From Amanita rubescens (taxonomy: Eukaryota; Basidiomycota; Agaricomycetes; Agaricales; Amanitaceae): DNA of 64,000 bases. The translations under genes were made by a program, and so were the position numbers. The notes beneath the pieces are model-generated. The model had not been told where the DNA came from. It saw only the letters and a list, made by a program, of their open reading frames with translations, and ran no database searches. The stretch's first letter is position 1; the number at the start of each line of letters is the position of its first letter. Shown here one piece after another: positions 21,401 through 32,651 of this stretch. The stretch lies in assembly GCA_015039365.1 (NCBI GenBank), contig WION01000001.1:62001-126000 (forward strand). The letters run 5' to 3'.

Positions 21401-22019
21401 ATTGAAACAATCGCCCTTTCAATTGATGTATGGAACATCCCCGATTGCACTTCCCCTTGTCTCAAACAAGACAAATACACCAACCGCCGATAACCGCATC
21501 AACTCCTTGTTCCGCGCACGAGAAGAAGCACTCGCCGCACATGATCTAGCACGAGCTAAGATGATGGAAAGAACAACGAGAAAGACTAAACCGTTCAAAG
21601 TCAATGACAAAGTATGGTTAGAGTCTAGGAACCTGAAGATTCCTTATCAGAGCAGAAAGCTCGCACCTAAACGAGAAGGTCCCTTTTCCATCAAAGAAGT
21701 CTTAGGACCAGTGACATATCGTCTCACGCTACCAAGACAATGGAAAATTCATAACGTATTCCACGCCGCCTTACTAACGCCGTTCAAAGAAACTTCCTTT
21801 CACGGAATAACGGAAACAAGGCCCCCTCCCGATCTGATCGAAGGAGAACAAGAATACGAAGTGGAAGCACTGCTTGCACATCGCAAGTTTAGAGGGAAAC
21901 TACAATTCCTAGTAAAGTGGAAAGGCTATGACACCAGCGAAAACACATGGGAACCAGAAAATAACTTGACGCATATGGAAGACCTCCTTCTAGAATATAA
22001 AAGACGAAGGAAACTCTGA
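18396..22019 (+). CDS. pol: pol: protease, reverse transcriptase, RNase H, integrase with chromodomain (one internal amber codon)
   Basis: One frame, open from 18396 to 22019 apart from TAG at 19287-19289. Protease: VALVDCGAEGIFID (Asp-Cys-Gly-Ala in place of the usual DSGA/DTGA) with ILGLPWL downstream. RT: LDIRWGYNNV, FGLRNSPATFQ and the catalytic VIYMDDML, codons at about 19692-19703. RNase H: QTDASDRAIGAVL. Integrase: an H-H-C-C zinc region ending CTACQQ, then Asp (MDFITDLP), Asp (SDRGPQFAS) and Glu (DGQTERYNAELE). The C-terminus has a chromodomain (FLVKWKGYDTSENTWEPENNL) that would target integration through modified histones. The amber codon falls between protease and RT, at a place where Trp is usual before IKEHVEKGYI. 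Expression would need readthrough, or the copy is dead. Confidence 0.93.
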
Positions 22020-22020
22020 G

Positions 22021-23772
22021 ATGTCACTCACATACCAAGTTACTATGCAGAATGGAAACGACACCACCGACACCGTTCAACGCTTCCCCTGGTCTGAATT
22101 CTATGCCGGAGACACCACCGACACCCGATTCACCACTGAACCCCACCGACCTCGACTCGTTCTTCATACCACCGACACCGACGAAGAAGACACTGACCCG
22201 AACGACTTCGTTGATGTTCCCCACGGATCTCCCAATCAAACCTCGTCTCAGACGATCCCGATCACTCCCACCGAAACCCAGGAAACCCACCACGGAACAT
22301 CAGAAACTCTGGCTGTACCTGGACGAATTACGGAAGATCGCAATAGCCGACCGATCCCACCTAGAAACGCTGAAGACATTAGCGTTACCTTACATAGAGA
22401 GACGGTACTTGCCGGTCACGCTTCGACTCAACCTCATAACGAATCTATTCGAGGCGACGACCAGAGTCACGGTACAGATGGGACTAACCGCGATATGGCT
22501 GGCCCCATCATACGAACCACCCCCGATCTCTATCTCAGTTATCACGGAATTACTACTTACACCAAGGTTAGAGACCGCGTCACTCTAATCTGTAACGCCA
22601 CTAGATTACAGGTCGACATCTTTGACCAAGAAAGGATAGCTCGAGTCTGGCGACTTCTCATGGATTTCCGAACCGCCACTACCCTTGCCGGCCAAGCCCG
22701 AGATCAGTACAACTATCACTGTGCCGATTTAATCGAAACGTTTGTAAACGTTACGTCATTATACTGGGAAGACATTCATCCGAAAGGAGGAAACCTAGAT
22801 CAATTGGCGATAGATCTATTACGACGACTTCTCACAGCTGACATCGAACGTTACATCATCCTTGCTATAGAAAGCATTGACGATCAAAGGTTTGGACTAA
22901 AAATACAACCTCACGATCAGAATAACCGCATCGCTGTCAACCATTGGTTTCGCGCTACCGAAGCTACACCCGACCGACACCGAGCAACTAGATGCATTAT
23001 GGAGACAGATCGTAAATCAAGAGAAATCTGGTGCCTCACCGGAAAGATCCGAGATCTCTTGTCCAGTATCCAAGGAGACACGGAATGGACCACGGCCGAA
23101 TTCGCAGATGGAGTTCCCTTGCATCAACTCACTAGCGACCACATTGCGCAGATCAATAATGCGATCAGCGATCTCGATCTTCATCGCCGAATCCGTACAA
23201 CAGGCGATCTCATTGAGGAAGAACCGAAACGAGATAAGAAGGCTCCTCCTCCTCCTCGATCCGCATCACCCCCAACCACCACCGTTATTCGCCACGGAGT
23301 CTGGAATATTCCTGTCCCCACTGCTCGACGAAACGACACTCCGCCTTCTCGACGACCTACGACCCGCAGTATGACAAATGCCGCCAATCAACGCCCCCAT
23401 CGTTACAACCGCTGCATTCACTGCCGAGGAAAGCATGCCTCTGAGGATCACCATCTCGCTATTGCAATTCCTCCTATGTCTACTCTACCTCCATGCGCTC
23501 CCACGCGCCGACACGATCCGACGCCCGGTCCTTCCACTAAAAAGAAAGGACGTTCTCGAACTACCGCAGATGCCGCCAATACCTCCACTTCCACTAGCCG
23601 CCGCCCTCATCAGCCGAAGAAGAAGGGAAAGAAGAAGGCACACCACGCGTCACAGTGTCAGGCATGCGTCAACGGACGACAGTGCGACGGAGCCGACGAC
23701 GACGCCTGCGAACTTTACGGCGACTACGGCTATCAGCACGACGACGACGCCATGCACAACATGAACACCTGA
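22021..23772 (+). CDS. Extra ORF downstream of pol (583 aa), function unknown
   Basis: It begins one base after the pol stop and ends 40 nt before the 3' LTR. The N-terminal part is Thr/Asp/Pro-rich. The middle (about residues 190-400) is helical with many conserved-looking Trp/Leu residues (RVWRLLMDF, LIETFVNVTSLYWEDIHP). A Pro-rich linker follows, then a Cys/His cluster CIHCRGKHASEDHH and a basic Lys/Arg tail with a second Cys group (CQACVNGRQC). A nucleic-acid-binding role is plausible from the Cys/His and basic segments. Additional ORFs in this place are known in some gypsy elements; I do not recognise this one. A second frame, 22052-22588, overlaps its start (see findings). Confidence 0.65.
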   Translation: MSLTYQVTMQNGNDTTDTVQRFPWSEFYAGDTTDTRFTTEPHRPRLVLHTTDTDEEDTDPNDFVDVPHGSPNQTSSQTIPITPTETQETHHGTSETLAVPGRITEDRNSRPIPPRNAEDISVTLHRETVLAGHASTQPHNESIRGDDQSHGTDGTNRDMAGPIIRTTPDLYLSYHGITTYTKVRDRVTLICNATRLQVDIFDQERIARVWRLLMDFRTATTLAGQARDQYNYHCADLIETFVNVTSLYWEDIHPKGGNLDQLAIDLLRRLLTADIERYIILAIESIDDQRFGLKIQPHDQNNRIAVNHWFRATEATPDRHRATRCIMETDRKSREIWCLTGKIRDLLSSIQGDTEWTTAEFADGVPLHQLTSDHIAQINNAISDLDLHRRIRTTGDLIEEEPKRDKKAPPPPRSASPPTTTVIRHGVWNIPVPTARRNDTPPSRRPTTRSMTNAANQRPHRYNRCIHCRGKHASEDHHLAIAIPPMSTLPPCAPTRRHDPTPGPSTKKKGRSRTTADAANTSTSTSRRPHQPKKKGKKKAHHASQCQACVNGRQCDGADDDACELYGDYGYQHDDDAMHNMNT

Positions 23773-23799
23773 ACGTTTTGTTGTTGCGGTCAACAACGT

Positions 23800-23812
23800 A
23801 GGGGAGAGCTAG
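23800..23812 (+). other. Polypurine tract before the 3' LTR
   Basis: Purine run aggggagag immediately before the 3' LTR, the expected plus-strand primer for reverse transcription. Confidence 0.6.
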
Positions 23813-24263
23813 TGTTACAACACGGTACGGACTCCCGCATTATGCTTACATGATACGTCGGACATGTTCATTTCTTTATGCATACCTTACTCGTCACTCC
23901 CCTTATGCTCGATTCATACGGACTAACTCGTTTCCTTACTTATACCAATCCTTGTTCCACATATGACGCCGTCCTTATACTTACTTTCGTACTTACCATT
24001 ATTCACTAATTAGTACGTCTCCTTGTACTTGCTAGTATAAGTACCGCTTGTATTCTAGAGTCGAACCCTAAGTTCGACTTAGCTGTTTATTGTCGTCTGG
24101 CAATATAACTGTACTCTTAACTCATCTACCACAATCGTCCTCAGATCCTAAGTCAACGCCTTGACTTAGTATTGAACTTATAATCTTAACGTTTGACTTA
24201 AGACTTGTAATCGTGACTAGAGTTGCCGCTGCAACTTAAGTTGAGATTAACGAGTTCGTAACA
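23813..24263 (+). repeat. 3' LTR
   Basis: 451 bp, the direct repeat of 16145-16595, followed by target duplication ATCAT at 24264-24268. Confidence 0.93.
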
Positions 24264-24803
24264 ATCATCCTGTTAACATCCTGGAGAAGGACACAGCATC
24301 TTTCAGCAATTGTATCACTGGCAGCACCTGCATGATGCATGGCTAAATAAGATGGTTGGCACTATCAATGGTTGGAAATGATGGAAGGTATTTTTAGGTC
24401 ACCTGTCAGGCTGCAATGGTTATGTAGAGAATAAATATCTTGAAGGGCATATCATTTGTCCTCCAGACAATCTGATTGCCTCTTTGTTTTGGGTGAACCT
24501 AAACTCCTGACCAAAGATGAATCTCCCACCAAACTTTGGTGTAGCTGCAACCAATCTCCTGGCAGAAGCTTTCCACCACAATTGGTGAGTGCATTTCCCC
24601 AGAGAAAGATCATCAGAGCCTGGCAGGGCACCCAGGGTCCAATGTGGTTGGAAAAGTCTGGGGAACCCAATGCAGTGTATGCCTTGACATATTTTGTTAG
24701 GGATTGGCTCAAGTTAGGTTCACTTTTGTCATTTGACTTGAGCAGATAATGCAATTCAGGGAGCAGTGAGGGTTGTGCAATCTTGCTTGATTAAGGAAAA
24801 TCT

Positions 24804-25003
24804 CCAGAATATGGACCAGTTACTGCCAAACTCACTTTGACTATGGGATAGCTCATCTTTTAAGGGGCATATCATTGAACCACTTGCATTTCTGCCAATG
24901 ATGACATCCAGAATATGGACCAGTTACTGCCAAACTCATTGACTATGAGATATCTTTAAGGGGCATATCATTGAACCACTTGCATTTCTGCCGATGATGA
25001 CAT
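24804..25003. repeat. Tandem duplication inside the hAT-like element
   Basis: Two adjacent copies, 24804-24907 (104 bp) and 24908-25003 (96 bp). Both start ccagaatatggaccagttac and end gatgacat. The second lacks 8 bp in the middle. The element's remaining interior (24269-24803) has short overlapping ORFs but no domain I recognise. Confidence 0.8.
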
Positions 25004-25336
25004 GGATATGTAGAAGAACCTTGGTGGGTTGAAATTGACAATCCTGGGAGAAATTGATGAAGATGTGCAGCTTGCAGATCTTTGAGAGCTATAATTCAGC
25101 TAAATCACTGTCAGGCTTACAAGAAAATGGTGCTTCTGAGGCATCAGGTGACCATAGATCATACCCTACTAACAAAGTTAGGAGAGGGTTTTAGGCTGCT
25201 TTTCATATGAGATTAAAGTTAACAGATAGTCACAGATTACAGATACCCTTGACCAGCATCTGTATCTGTCCCCTCAAGGGTACTTATCTGCAATCTGTAC
25301 AGATTATCTGTATCTGTGCCATTGCCTACTTGGGGT

Positions 25337-26537
25337 GCGATATTCAATGGGCTGACTTGGGTGCTGTATATTTTGTGCTGGCCCTCCGGAGGGTCGCCAC
25401 GCATCACATCGCCAAGTGACGACGATCGTTTCCCTGTCGGCAGTGGTCAGGCAGTGAGGTTCTAATTTGCATGCGATTTTACTCGCCGTTCGTGCACTGT
25501 TTTGTGACCTGACTTCGATTGAATCGTTTAGTACCGTCCGTGTGCAGATTTGGTTGACTTGGGTGCTGCATCTCTGGACCGGTAGGCATCACATCGCCAA
25601 GTGGTGATGTTCGTTTCCCTGTTTTACTTTGTCAGGTCGTCTGCTTCTACTTTGCATGCGATTCTGCTCACTGTGCGTGCTAATTTGGTGATGATTGAAT
25701 CATTTATGTCCGAGAGCGAGTGCTGCTCCTTCGCCAGGTGGTTTCCCTGTCATACTTTGCCAGGCCGACAGCTTCTACATTGCGTGCGATCCTGCCCTTT
25801 CTTCGTGCAAATTTGGTGAGCTGCCTTCGATTGAATCATTTATGTCCATGACGAACTATTGGCATTGACGTAACCGTCACCTTTGATATTGTTCTTCTCT
25901 GCCTTCTTAATGCCTTTTTTCCTCGCATGCGTTGTCGTTGTCATAGTTGACATGCATCACAGTTGCCATATCTGCTTAATTTGATTTTCTTTTTCTTGTT
26001 TTGATTTACGGGTGCTGGTGTTCATGCTCGCTCTTGCTCTTGTGTAGACGCGTCGTATGACTGTAATGCGTTCGTTGGTGACTTGCTGTCAATCTTTACT
26101 AGGTGCTGGACGTGACTTACGTAGTTTTCGTCGTTTTGATTTTGTTCGGCTACTGGTGTTCATCTCCGTGAGCACTTTACTGGCTTCGTGTCGTGCAGCT
26201 GCAATGAATTCGATGACTAATGTGCTCTTAATTCGCTGACAGGTTTCTAGAAGACGAATCGGACTTACGTGGATTTTGGCATAATGGTGTTCATGCCCAT
26301 ACCGTACCCTTTTCCTTTGCGACGTACTAGACGCTTCGTCCAAGAACATGTTTACGTTGCATTTGACATGGTGCGATGTTCAAGTATGGTTTTTTGGGCG
26401 TGATTTTTGTGTGCCATGCGGTTCTAATATATAAGGGCCGTCGTTTGGCTGTCTATCGCTTTCGCCTATCTCCTCCTTGCCACAAGTTGGATCGCATCCA
26501 TTTTGTTCTTCGGCTCTCCTTTCATTAGTCCAAAATC
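25337..26537. other. Divergent promoter region with imperfect repeats
   Basis: Before the hAT-like insertion this region joined the upstream end of the 14.5-15.9 kb gene to the start of the 26.5 kb gene. It contains two to three imperfect copies of a segment of about 150-200 bp: catcacatcgccaagtg recurs at about 25400 and 25585, and gattgaatc(g/a)ttta at about 25520, 25690 and 25830. No ORF looks coding. Confidence 0.5.
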
Positions 26538-28988
26538 ATGCCCGCGTCGAAAGGGAATACTAGTCCGTATGTCGTTATAACTTATTTGAGGCGCAATGTC
26601 TTTATTTCCTTTTCAGCAGGAAACGTACCCAAAAGGGCGTCAAGTCCTCCGAAATCGTCGAGTAAGGTGCATTTGTTTAGTCGTCGTTTCTACACTGATA
26701 GGGTAACTTGTATAGAACTGATTCCGATACGCCTCTTGTGGCTAGCCTTGGCAAAAAAGCTGGATCTAGGTCAGTACTTGTTGCTATTGTTTTGTCCTGC
26801 ACTTACCTATCCACTCATTTCAATCAGTGCAAAGCGCAAGGGTCGGAAAGCTGCGGCGCGCGACTCTACTACACCATCGTGAGCATTACTTGTTTTTGTT
26901 TGTCAAAGCTGATACATACCTGATATTGCGTACTAGTTCCGATGATGGCCGCCATGATCCGAAAAAACCCTGTGTTGCTTCACCTTTCCCGTCCTCCCCC
27001 GAAGTTGCTGCCAGTGTTGAATCCCCCGATGCAGTAGCGTGCGTCTACTTCATTATTGTTCCTTTCCTTTACTTACTTTCATGTAGCATTTCTTCGGATG
27101 AAGAAGAAGCTGTTGTTGATGATGCGGCTGCCCGCAAGCGCACGTGAGTTTCTTTCCTGTTTAAATATTCTGCATGTGCTGATTTTACTTTTAAAAGACG
27201 AACACCCTCTTCCAAGGCTCAATATATGGCTAAATCATCGTACCCTTTTTCTTATGCTTAAGATTTACCTTTTTCTGACTTGATATTTAGACCAAAAACC
27301 CCTCTATCTACGGCAGCTAAATCGTCGCCTCATAAGTCAGCTGCCAAGTCATCAACCGCTAAGCCCTCAAAAACTTCACCTGCTAAAATGTCGGCTGCTA
27401 GGTCTGGGAAACAGATTACGCTGGATGACATAGAAAAGTCCACTGAACAAACCTCGATGTGTGTTGTATATTTATTAGAAATCTCTGTTTCATTGCGTCT
27501 TATCGTTTTTTTAGGGAATCAGGCATAGATGGTGCGAAAGACGTTGACGGTATTGCATGGGAACCTTCGGAAGATGAAAACCCGCTGAAGTCACGGTCCA
27601 CCAAAGGCAAGAGCCGCATGCGTTCAACTTCCCCTGCTCCGCCTGTTACGCAACGTTCCCGTAGTTCGCGGCGCGCGGTCGAACTTGTTCCTTCCATACC
27701 GTACCCCCCTACGCGCAGCCAGTGCGTCACGCATTTGCTTTGCCGAATTCATTCTAATTTCTACAGGTTAATCTATCCACCCATAGAAGGCTTTACCCCG
27801 CCTGACGATTCCGACTATGACGAGCAATGGGACAAATTCGATGTGGTTGATACAGAACTAATGCCTCTCGAAGGCCAAGATCCTAAACTGCGGCGCGATT
27901 ATAGTACGAAAGTGCCTGAATTAACGTGAGTTTGTTATACTTATAATGTTTCCAATATTGTTTTCTCACCGATATGCTAGCTTCGCGGAAATGATGCCAT
28001 TTGGTCAACAAGCAAGCGTTAACAGTTTCCATTACACCGAGAATTACTCACCAACATGGGCTGCACTACGTGGTGATGCGGTTACCAGGAGGTGTGTATT
28101 TAACATTAAATTTATGCAATATTGACTCTTGCTTCACTAGGCGATTCCGCTGCGCGATCCGGTTCAGGAACCATTCCCCTTATGTCAACCCTTCGCGCGC
28201 TTCTCCTTCACTTGTGACCCGCGATGGCGACCGCCTGTTACTGTCAACTCCGGCTCCACAGCAGGGCCAGCGCCAGACTGCTGTATTCCTAACAGCAGGA
28301 ATAGTATCACAGTGTGAGTTGGTAACTCCCGGATGGAGTGGAACGTCGAACTCTTATCAAGTCCGCCGAATCGCTGTTTGCCCTTTTTCAACCGAATATC
28401 AACGTGCCATTGCATTCATTGGAAATGTTATGGGAACTAAAATGTTCCTCGGCGCTCTTTCGGATGGTAATATGATTTTCGGCACGCGCCGCGAAGGTGC
28501 TAATGTTGGCTCTGCCAGTACGTCATCGTCTCCTCCTTATGTTTACAAATTAACCATGATATAGGCCCTGCGACACCGTCGCGGCGCGGAAGAAGGCCTA
28601 TTACATTCAAAAATGCTGCATCATCTTCAACCTATTCTGGATCGTTGGGCTTCCACGAACAAGGTATGTATTCCTTTCCCGTCCTTGTATGCGTTGCTAA
28701 AATCCTGTAGTTCCTATTTACGATGCGCACCATGTCGAAGACTTTCTTTTCACCAATACAAATATGGACCAATTACGTGAGCTCCCATTATATAGAGGAT
28801 CCGACAACCAACCATGTGACCTTCCCCCCGATACACTCGTGATGGTCGGTTATGCTGTCGGCACTTTCACGTACAGTGGATCGATGCACCCTGGAGCAAT
28901 GGCTGTATCGTTTAACGTCCTATTTGTCATTGCACTTGGTGATGTTGATAGGCCCCTGCTGGAGAAAATCAGCGAAAAAATGGATTGA
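26538..28988 (+). CDS. Multi-exon repeat-associated protein with a basic Ser/Lys-rich N-terminus, function unknown
   Basis: The ATG at 26538 is followed by about nine short exons with 50-60 nt introns. Readable pieces: NVPKRASSPPKSS, SAKRKGRKAAARDSTTPS (NLS-like), SDDGRHDPKKP, SISSDEEEAVVDDAA, TPLSTAAKSSPHKSAAKSS, a long exon 27515-27719 with DGIAWEPSEDENPLKS, IYPPIEGFTPPDDSDYDEQW, then the longest exon (about 28140-28515) with PGWSGTSNSYQVRRIAVCPF. A last exon group reads YDAHHVEDFLF...LVMVGYAVGTF...MAVSFNVLFVIAL and stops at TGA 28986-28988. The C-terminal block resembles hypothetical proteins I associate with dispersed repeats in agarics. Exon borders are approximate. It is divergent from the gene at 14.5-15.9 kb and upstream of the gene at 30108, in the same direction. 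Confidence 0.6.
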
Positions 28989-28995
28989 ATTGCCT

Positions 28996-29330
28996 CTACT
29001 TCTTGTCGCTCCCATCTTGGCGCCTTTTTGTTTCTTCCATCTTGTCGTCTTATTCCATCCATCTTGTCGCCATCTTGTTCCATCCATCTTGTTGCGTTCT
29101 TGTCACATCCTTCTTGTTGCGTTCTTGTCACATCCTTTTTGTTGCGTTCTTGTCGCCCTCGTCGCTTCCCTTTTGTCGCCTTCTTGTCGCTTCCTTCTTG
29201 TCGCCTTCTTGTCACTTCCTTTTTGTCGCCTTCTTGTCACTTCCTTCTTGCCACCTTCTTACCACCTTTTCCCCTCGTCATCTTTGTCATCTTGCTGTCG
29301 TCTGCTCACTCCAATCTTCATCGTACCAAA
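28996..29330 (+). repeat. Pyrimidine-rich tandem repeat (cttcttgtcgc-type)
   Basis: Many imperfect copies of an 11-14 nt unit such as ccttcttgtcgc and cttcttgtcac, starting just after the stop of the 26.5 kb gene. ORFs crossing it are low-complexity artefacts. A smaller repeat of ctcctactgtta type lies at 29695-29750. Confidence 0.8.
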
Positions 29331-30107
29331 AATAGTATGTATTGCAACATTGCTTCTGTTTTGCTATCGCTAACACTACGTGCTTTTGCAGAAATGAAAA
29401 ATGTCACTGTCTCCATCTTTTTGCCTCCTCTCATCTTGTCGTCCTCTGCCGGGCCACTGGTGCTGCCACCTTCTTGACAATCTGATCATATTGAAAATAG
29501 TATGTATTACTGCATTGCTGTCGTTTGCTACTGCTAACATTTCTACCTGCTTTTATAGGAATGCAAATCAAGTACCCCAAACACCGCGCCATTGACTGGT
29601 TAGCGCACAAGACGTCTGTCATGCCATCGAATGGCTAGCACTTTGCCGTCTTACTATTTAGTCTCTATGTTTCTGCTAGCTGCACATTCCTCTATCTCCT
29701 ACTGTCACTACTCCTACTGTTACTACTCCTACTGTTGTTACTGCGTCCTACAATGCAATTCGTGTTGTTGCCATCGTGCAAAACGCCTGTGTGCTATGTG
29801 CTTATGTAAGCAAGCAAAAGTAAAACTCAAATATCTGTATACAAACAACTTGTAATTTTCTCCAGCTTCTGCCACTGGCGTGCCTGCATGCAATCAACCG
29901 GCTTGTTTTCCTACTCCAATTGCCTTGGCTAACGCTGGGTGAGACGCGGAGCAGGTCTACAATGCCATGCAACCTAAGGGCATGCTTGACGATTGTTTCC
30001 GGCTGGTCCGCGGTCCGCAACAAATTTCCCTGTTTCCATATTTGGAAGCGCGCTGAATTTTGACGTGTGGGCCCTAGGGTTGTGGGCAAGTCAAACCGTC
30101 CTCTAGC
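29331..30107. other. Spacer, nothing firm
   Basis: Contains a duplicated phrase aaaatagtatgtatt at about 29328 and 29493, and low-complexity DNA. It could hold small exons of the flanking genes. Confidence 0.35.
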
Positions 30108-31613
30108 ATGGACACCACGTTCCTGACGACTATACCTTCCCTTGGCGACGATGCAGAATTCTGCATGTTGCTATCATCTGCCATCTCCAGTGAAGACATC
30201 GCCACGTTTATTGGTGTTCTAAAAAACCGGTTGTCAAAAGCTGCATCGCCGGATGTTCTTGCAGCGCGAAAGGATCTGTTTTCCGATTTCGTATCCTTCT
30301 GCCATCGACACAAGGACAAACTTGGTGCAAATATCGTGCGGGCGAATGAAGAGCGCATCGTCGGTCGTAAAGTGCGCGCAAGAATGCATAAAAAAGTCGT
30401 ACACACTCTCGGACTTAATTGGAAAGCAAGGGAGAAACGTGCCGCATGCCAACAAGCTCGTTTTTCGTCCGCGAAGAATATATACCTACCATGCCTCGAT
30501 GCTCCATACCCCCCCCGTAATCATTGGGTGATCGAATCGCAAGCTATACTCGATTTATGGAAGCGCGAACTTTGTCATGGTAAATTGCACAATAAACGCA
30601 CAAAGCGCCATCCTATCCACTTTCTCGATCCCAGTAAATTGGCTGCAAACATCGGCCCAACGGAGGATGCATTTATATACGATGCCGCTACAAAAGAACT
30701 CATATGTGTCATCATCCGCAATTTGTCGTCACTGGTTGGTCCTCTCGAATGGGTGGATTATATTGTGCAAGAAGCTCTTGTGTACAGAAAACCGACTAGG
30801 GTATGTACAATATTCGCTTTGCTACGTCTGCCATCGTTAATTTCCGGGCCTAGCTCGATGATGCGGGATCCTTTGTACAAGTTGGTTTCTCAGCTGGAGC
30901 ACGACATTCACCTGCGTTCGATTGGGTGCGCAACCTTCCCAAAAAAACTGATCCAGATTTACGCGACGATATGAACCGCGATATTAGCTCGGCATTCGCT
31001 CTTTTTTGGAACTTATGCCGTTTTTGGCTGCCAGACACGATCATTGCCGACTTCGATCAATTTATGCAAGATACCAACATCTTTCCCATGAATAGTAATC
31101 CCAGTGCACTGGGCATGCTCGATGGCAAATATACCATACTCGTCGATGACACTGAATTTGAGTTTACGGATGCTCGCCTTGCACCACCAGCAGGCAATGT
31201 TTCGAAAAATTATGCTAGGTGCATCTTTATTCTACATACATAATATTATGATTGCTTACCATTTACCGCAAAGAGCGATACATCGTGACCCCCAGCCGCA
31301 TAAATATGGTGTCTCCTGGACGACAAAGCGAAATGATCCTGATAACTATGGCAATGCATTCTATATCGCGCGATATGGCATACGCGTCGCCAACGCAACG
31401 AATACTCTTATTGCGTTTATGCCTACACATTTCCATGGGACGAGCTTACCCTTGTGCGATCCCACAGATGATAATCCATCATATGTCCAACGTGGATTAT
31501 CTCTCGTGACACCAATACGTTTACCGAAAACATGGGCAGATTATCAAGCAGGACTCATAAATAAAACTACAGCGATAGCTTTGTTATATACTGATGACGA
31601 TATCGTTTATTAA
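30108..31613 (+). CDS. Three-exon protein of unknown function, repeat-associated type
   Basis: Exons 30108-30800, 30854-31218 and 31274-31613, with introns of 53 and 55 nt; about 465 residues. The N-terminal third is helical and charged (SSEDIATFIGVLKNRL, FSDFVSFCHRHKDKLG), followed by an Arg/Lys-rich stretch. The centre reads WVIESQAILDLWKRELCHG. The C-terminal third has WLPDTIIADFDQFMQ, IRVANATNTLIAFMPTHFHG and GLSLVTPIRLPKTWADYQAG. I recognise the last part as a type of hypothetical protein that recurs in agaric genomes, but no function is known to me. Frame and both splice junctions are clean, so the gene looks intact. It is co-directional with the 26.5 kb gene and upstream of the Helitron ORF. 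Confidence 0.65.
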
Positions 31614-32651
31614 GTAGGACGTCTGCGTAGTATTATTTTGTATAGGAGACTGGCGCTGTGTATTATGTAATTAGACTGCTTACTAATACACACCGTGGAT
31701 TTTACCCTTGATGTCGACCGATAGCTCTCATCGCTTATTGCATTCTTCGGAAAAGAGGTATGTACGTTTGCATTGATATATATTCTCGTAATTCATTACT
31801 ATAATTAACAGAAACGGTCTTAACATGCCTGTATCACGTTCCGAGTCGCCCTACGTGCATCGTTGCTTCAACAGGCTCCTTCAGAGTACGTGCCAGTCCA
31901 CAAGTCTTCCCGGCTCACGAAACTCATCTCCGCTCCTCGCTACTCTGCTCTTCGACAGGCTCCATGCCTCTCCATCGCTCACCAATCACCACTACACTGG
32001 TCACTCATGATGATGACTCTGTGGTTGCCAACCTTGCCCTCTTCGCCGGCATGTGGCACGTTGCCACTAATATGTCCATCCCAATGAACGTGCAACATAT
32101 GCTAAGTGAAGGTGCGCGGTTTTATGATTAGTACTGTCGATACTTGTAAATGTTGACATTATACGGCACATTTGTTGCCGCTTGCTATAGTTGGTTTCGC
32201 TGTACTTGCTACTGCGATTTTTCCGACAAACAATCTGTGTGCTTTAAGGGAGGGTTCGTGATATCATGATACTGCCGATGCAACCGTTGATAGCAACCGT
32301 GACCTTTTTGCAGTTGTTTGTACCGTGCAATCAGCTGGTATGTTTCTTGGCTATTTTGTCACCTGTAGCGATGCATTTCCTACGGCTGAATATATTGCGG
32401 CGTTCGTTCGCCGAATTTGTTATATCTGTATGTTCTGTGTCACTCATTTCATTTACCACTATAATATTAATTGATTCCATTAGTGGTGTCTGGTAATTCC
32501 TGTGTCTTGTTATCGTTCTTGGTATGGTTCCCATATAACTTTGAAATGTCTAAGATTGATCCTCGTTTAGGCATTTGTTTTAGGCCGTATTTACTATTCG
32601 TGTGTTGCCCAGCTGTATGTATACTTTTGTGAGAAATCCTTAACCCCTGCC
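31614..32651. other. Spacer with a possible exon fragment
   Basis: Between the 30.1 kb gene and the Helitron ORF. At about 31964-32111 the plus strand reads MPLHRSPITTTLVTHDDDSV, then NLALFAGMWHVATNM, and ends before a GTGCGC donor. It may be an exon of a lost gene. The 5' end of the Helitron should lie in this interval or just inside the ORF, but I cannot place it. Confidence 0.35.

Larger units (their letters stand above)
16145..24263 (+). mobile_element. Ty3/gypsy chromovirus-type LTR retrotransposon, structurally complete
   Basis: Two 451-bp LTRs (16145-16595 and 23813-24263) begin TGTTAC and end GTAACA. The element is flanked by a 5-bp target duplication ATCAT (16140-16144 and 24264-24268). 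Order: LTR, self-priming site, gag with zinc knuckle, protease, RT, RNase H, integrase, chromodomain, an extra ORF, polypurine tract, LTR. I see no differences between the LTRs on reading, so insertion was recent. It landed inside the hAT-like element. The pol frame carries one amber codon and gag lacks an early ATG, so present activity is doubtful. Confidence 0.92.
15918..25328. mobile_element. Non-autonomous hAT-like element, split by a nested LTR retrotransposon
   Basis: The ends are inverted repeats: TAGGCAATGGCACAGATAC at 15918-15936 and its exact reverse complement ending at 25328. The 8-bp direct repeat CTTGGGGT flanks them (15910-15917 and 25329-25336). An 8-bp duplication with TIRs starting TAG fits the hAT superfamily. 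Sub-terminal DNA on both sides is crowded with ACAGATA/TATCTGT motifs, as expected of transposase-binding repeats. Without the retrotransposon (16145-24263) the element would be about 1.3 kb. It holds no ORF resembling a transposase. Confidence 0.85.

Noticed and set aside
24452..24754. Overlapping ORFs of about 100 codons on both strands inside the hAT-like element
   Set aside because: Neither has transposase motifs nor a convincing composition, and they are near-complementary shadows of each other.
28850..29477. ORFs in several frames across 28.85-29.48 kb
   Set aside because: All are translations of the cttcttgtcgc tandem repeat.
30850..31044. Minus-strand ORF at 30.85-31.04 kb
   Set aside because: Antisense to the second exon of the clean three-exon gene at 30108-31613.
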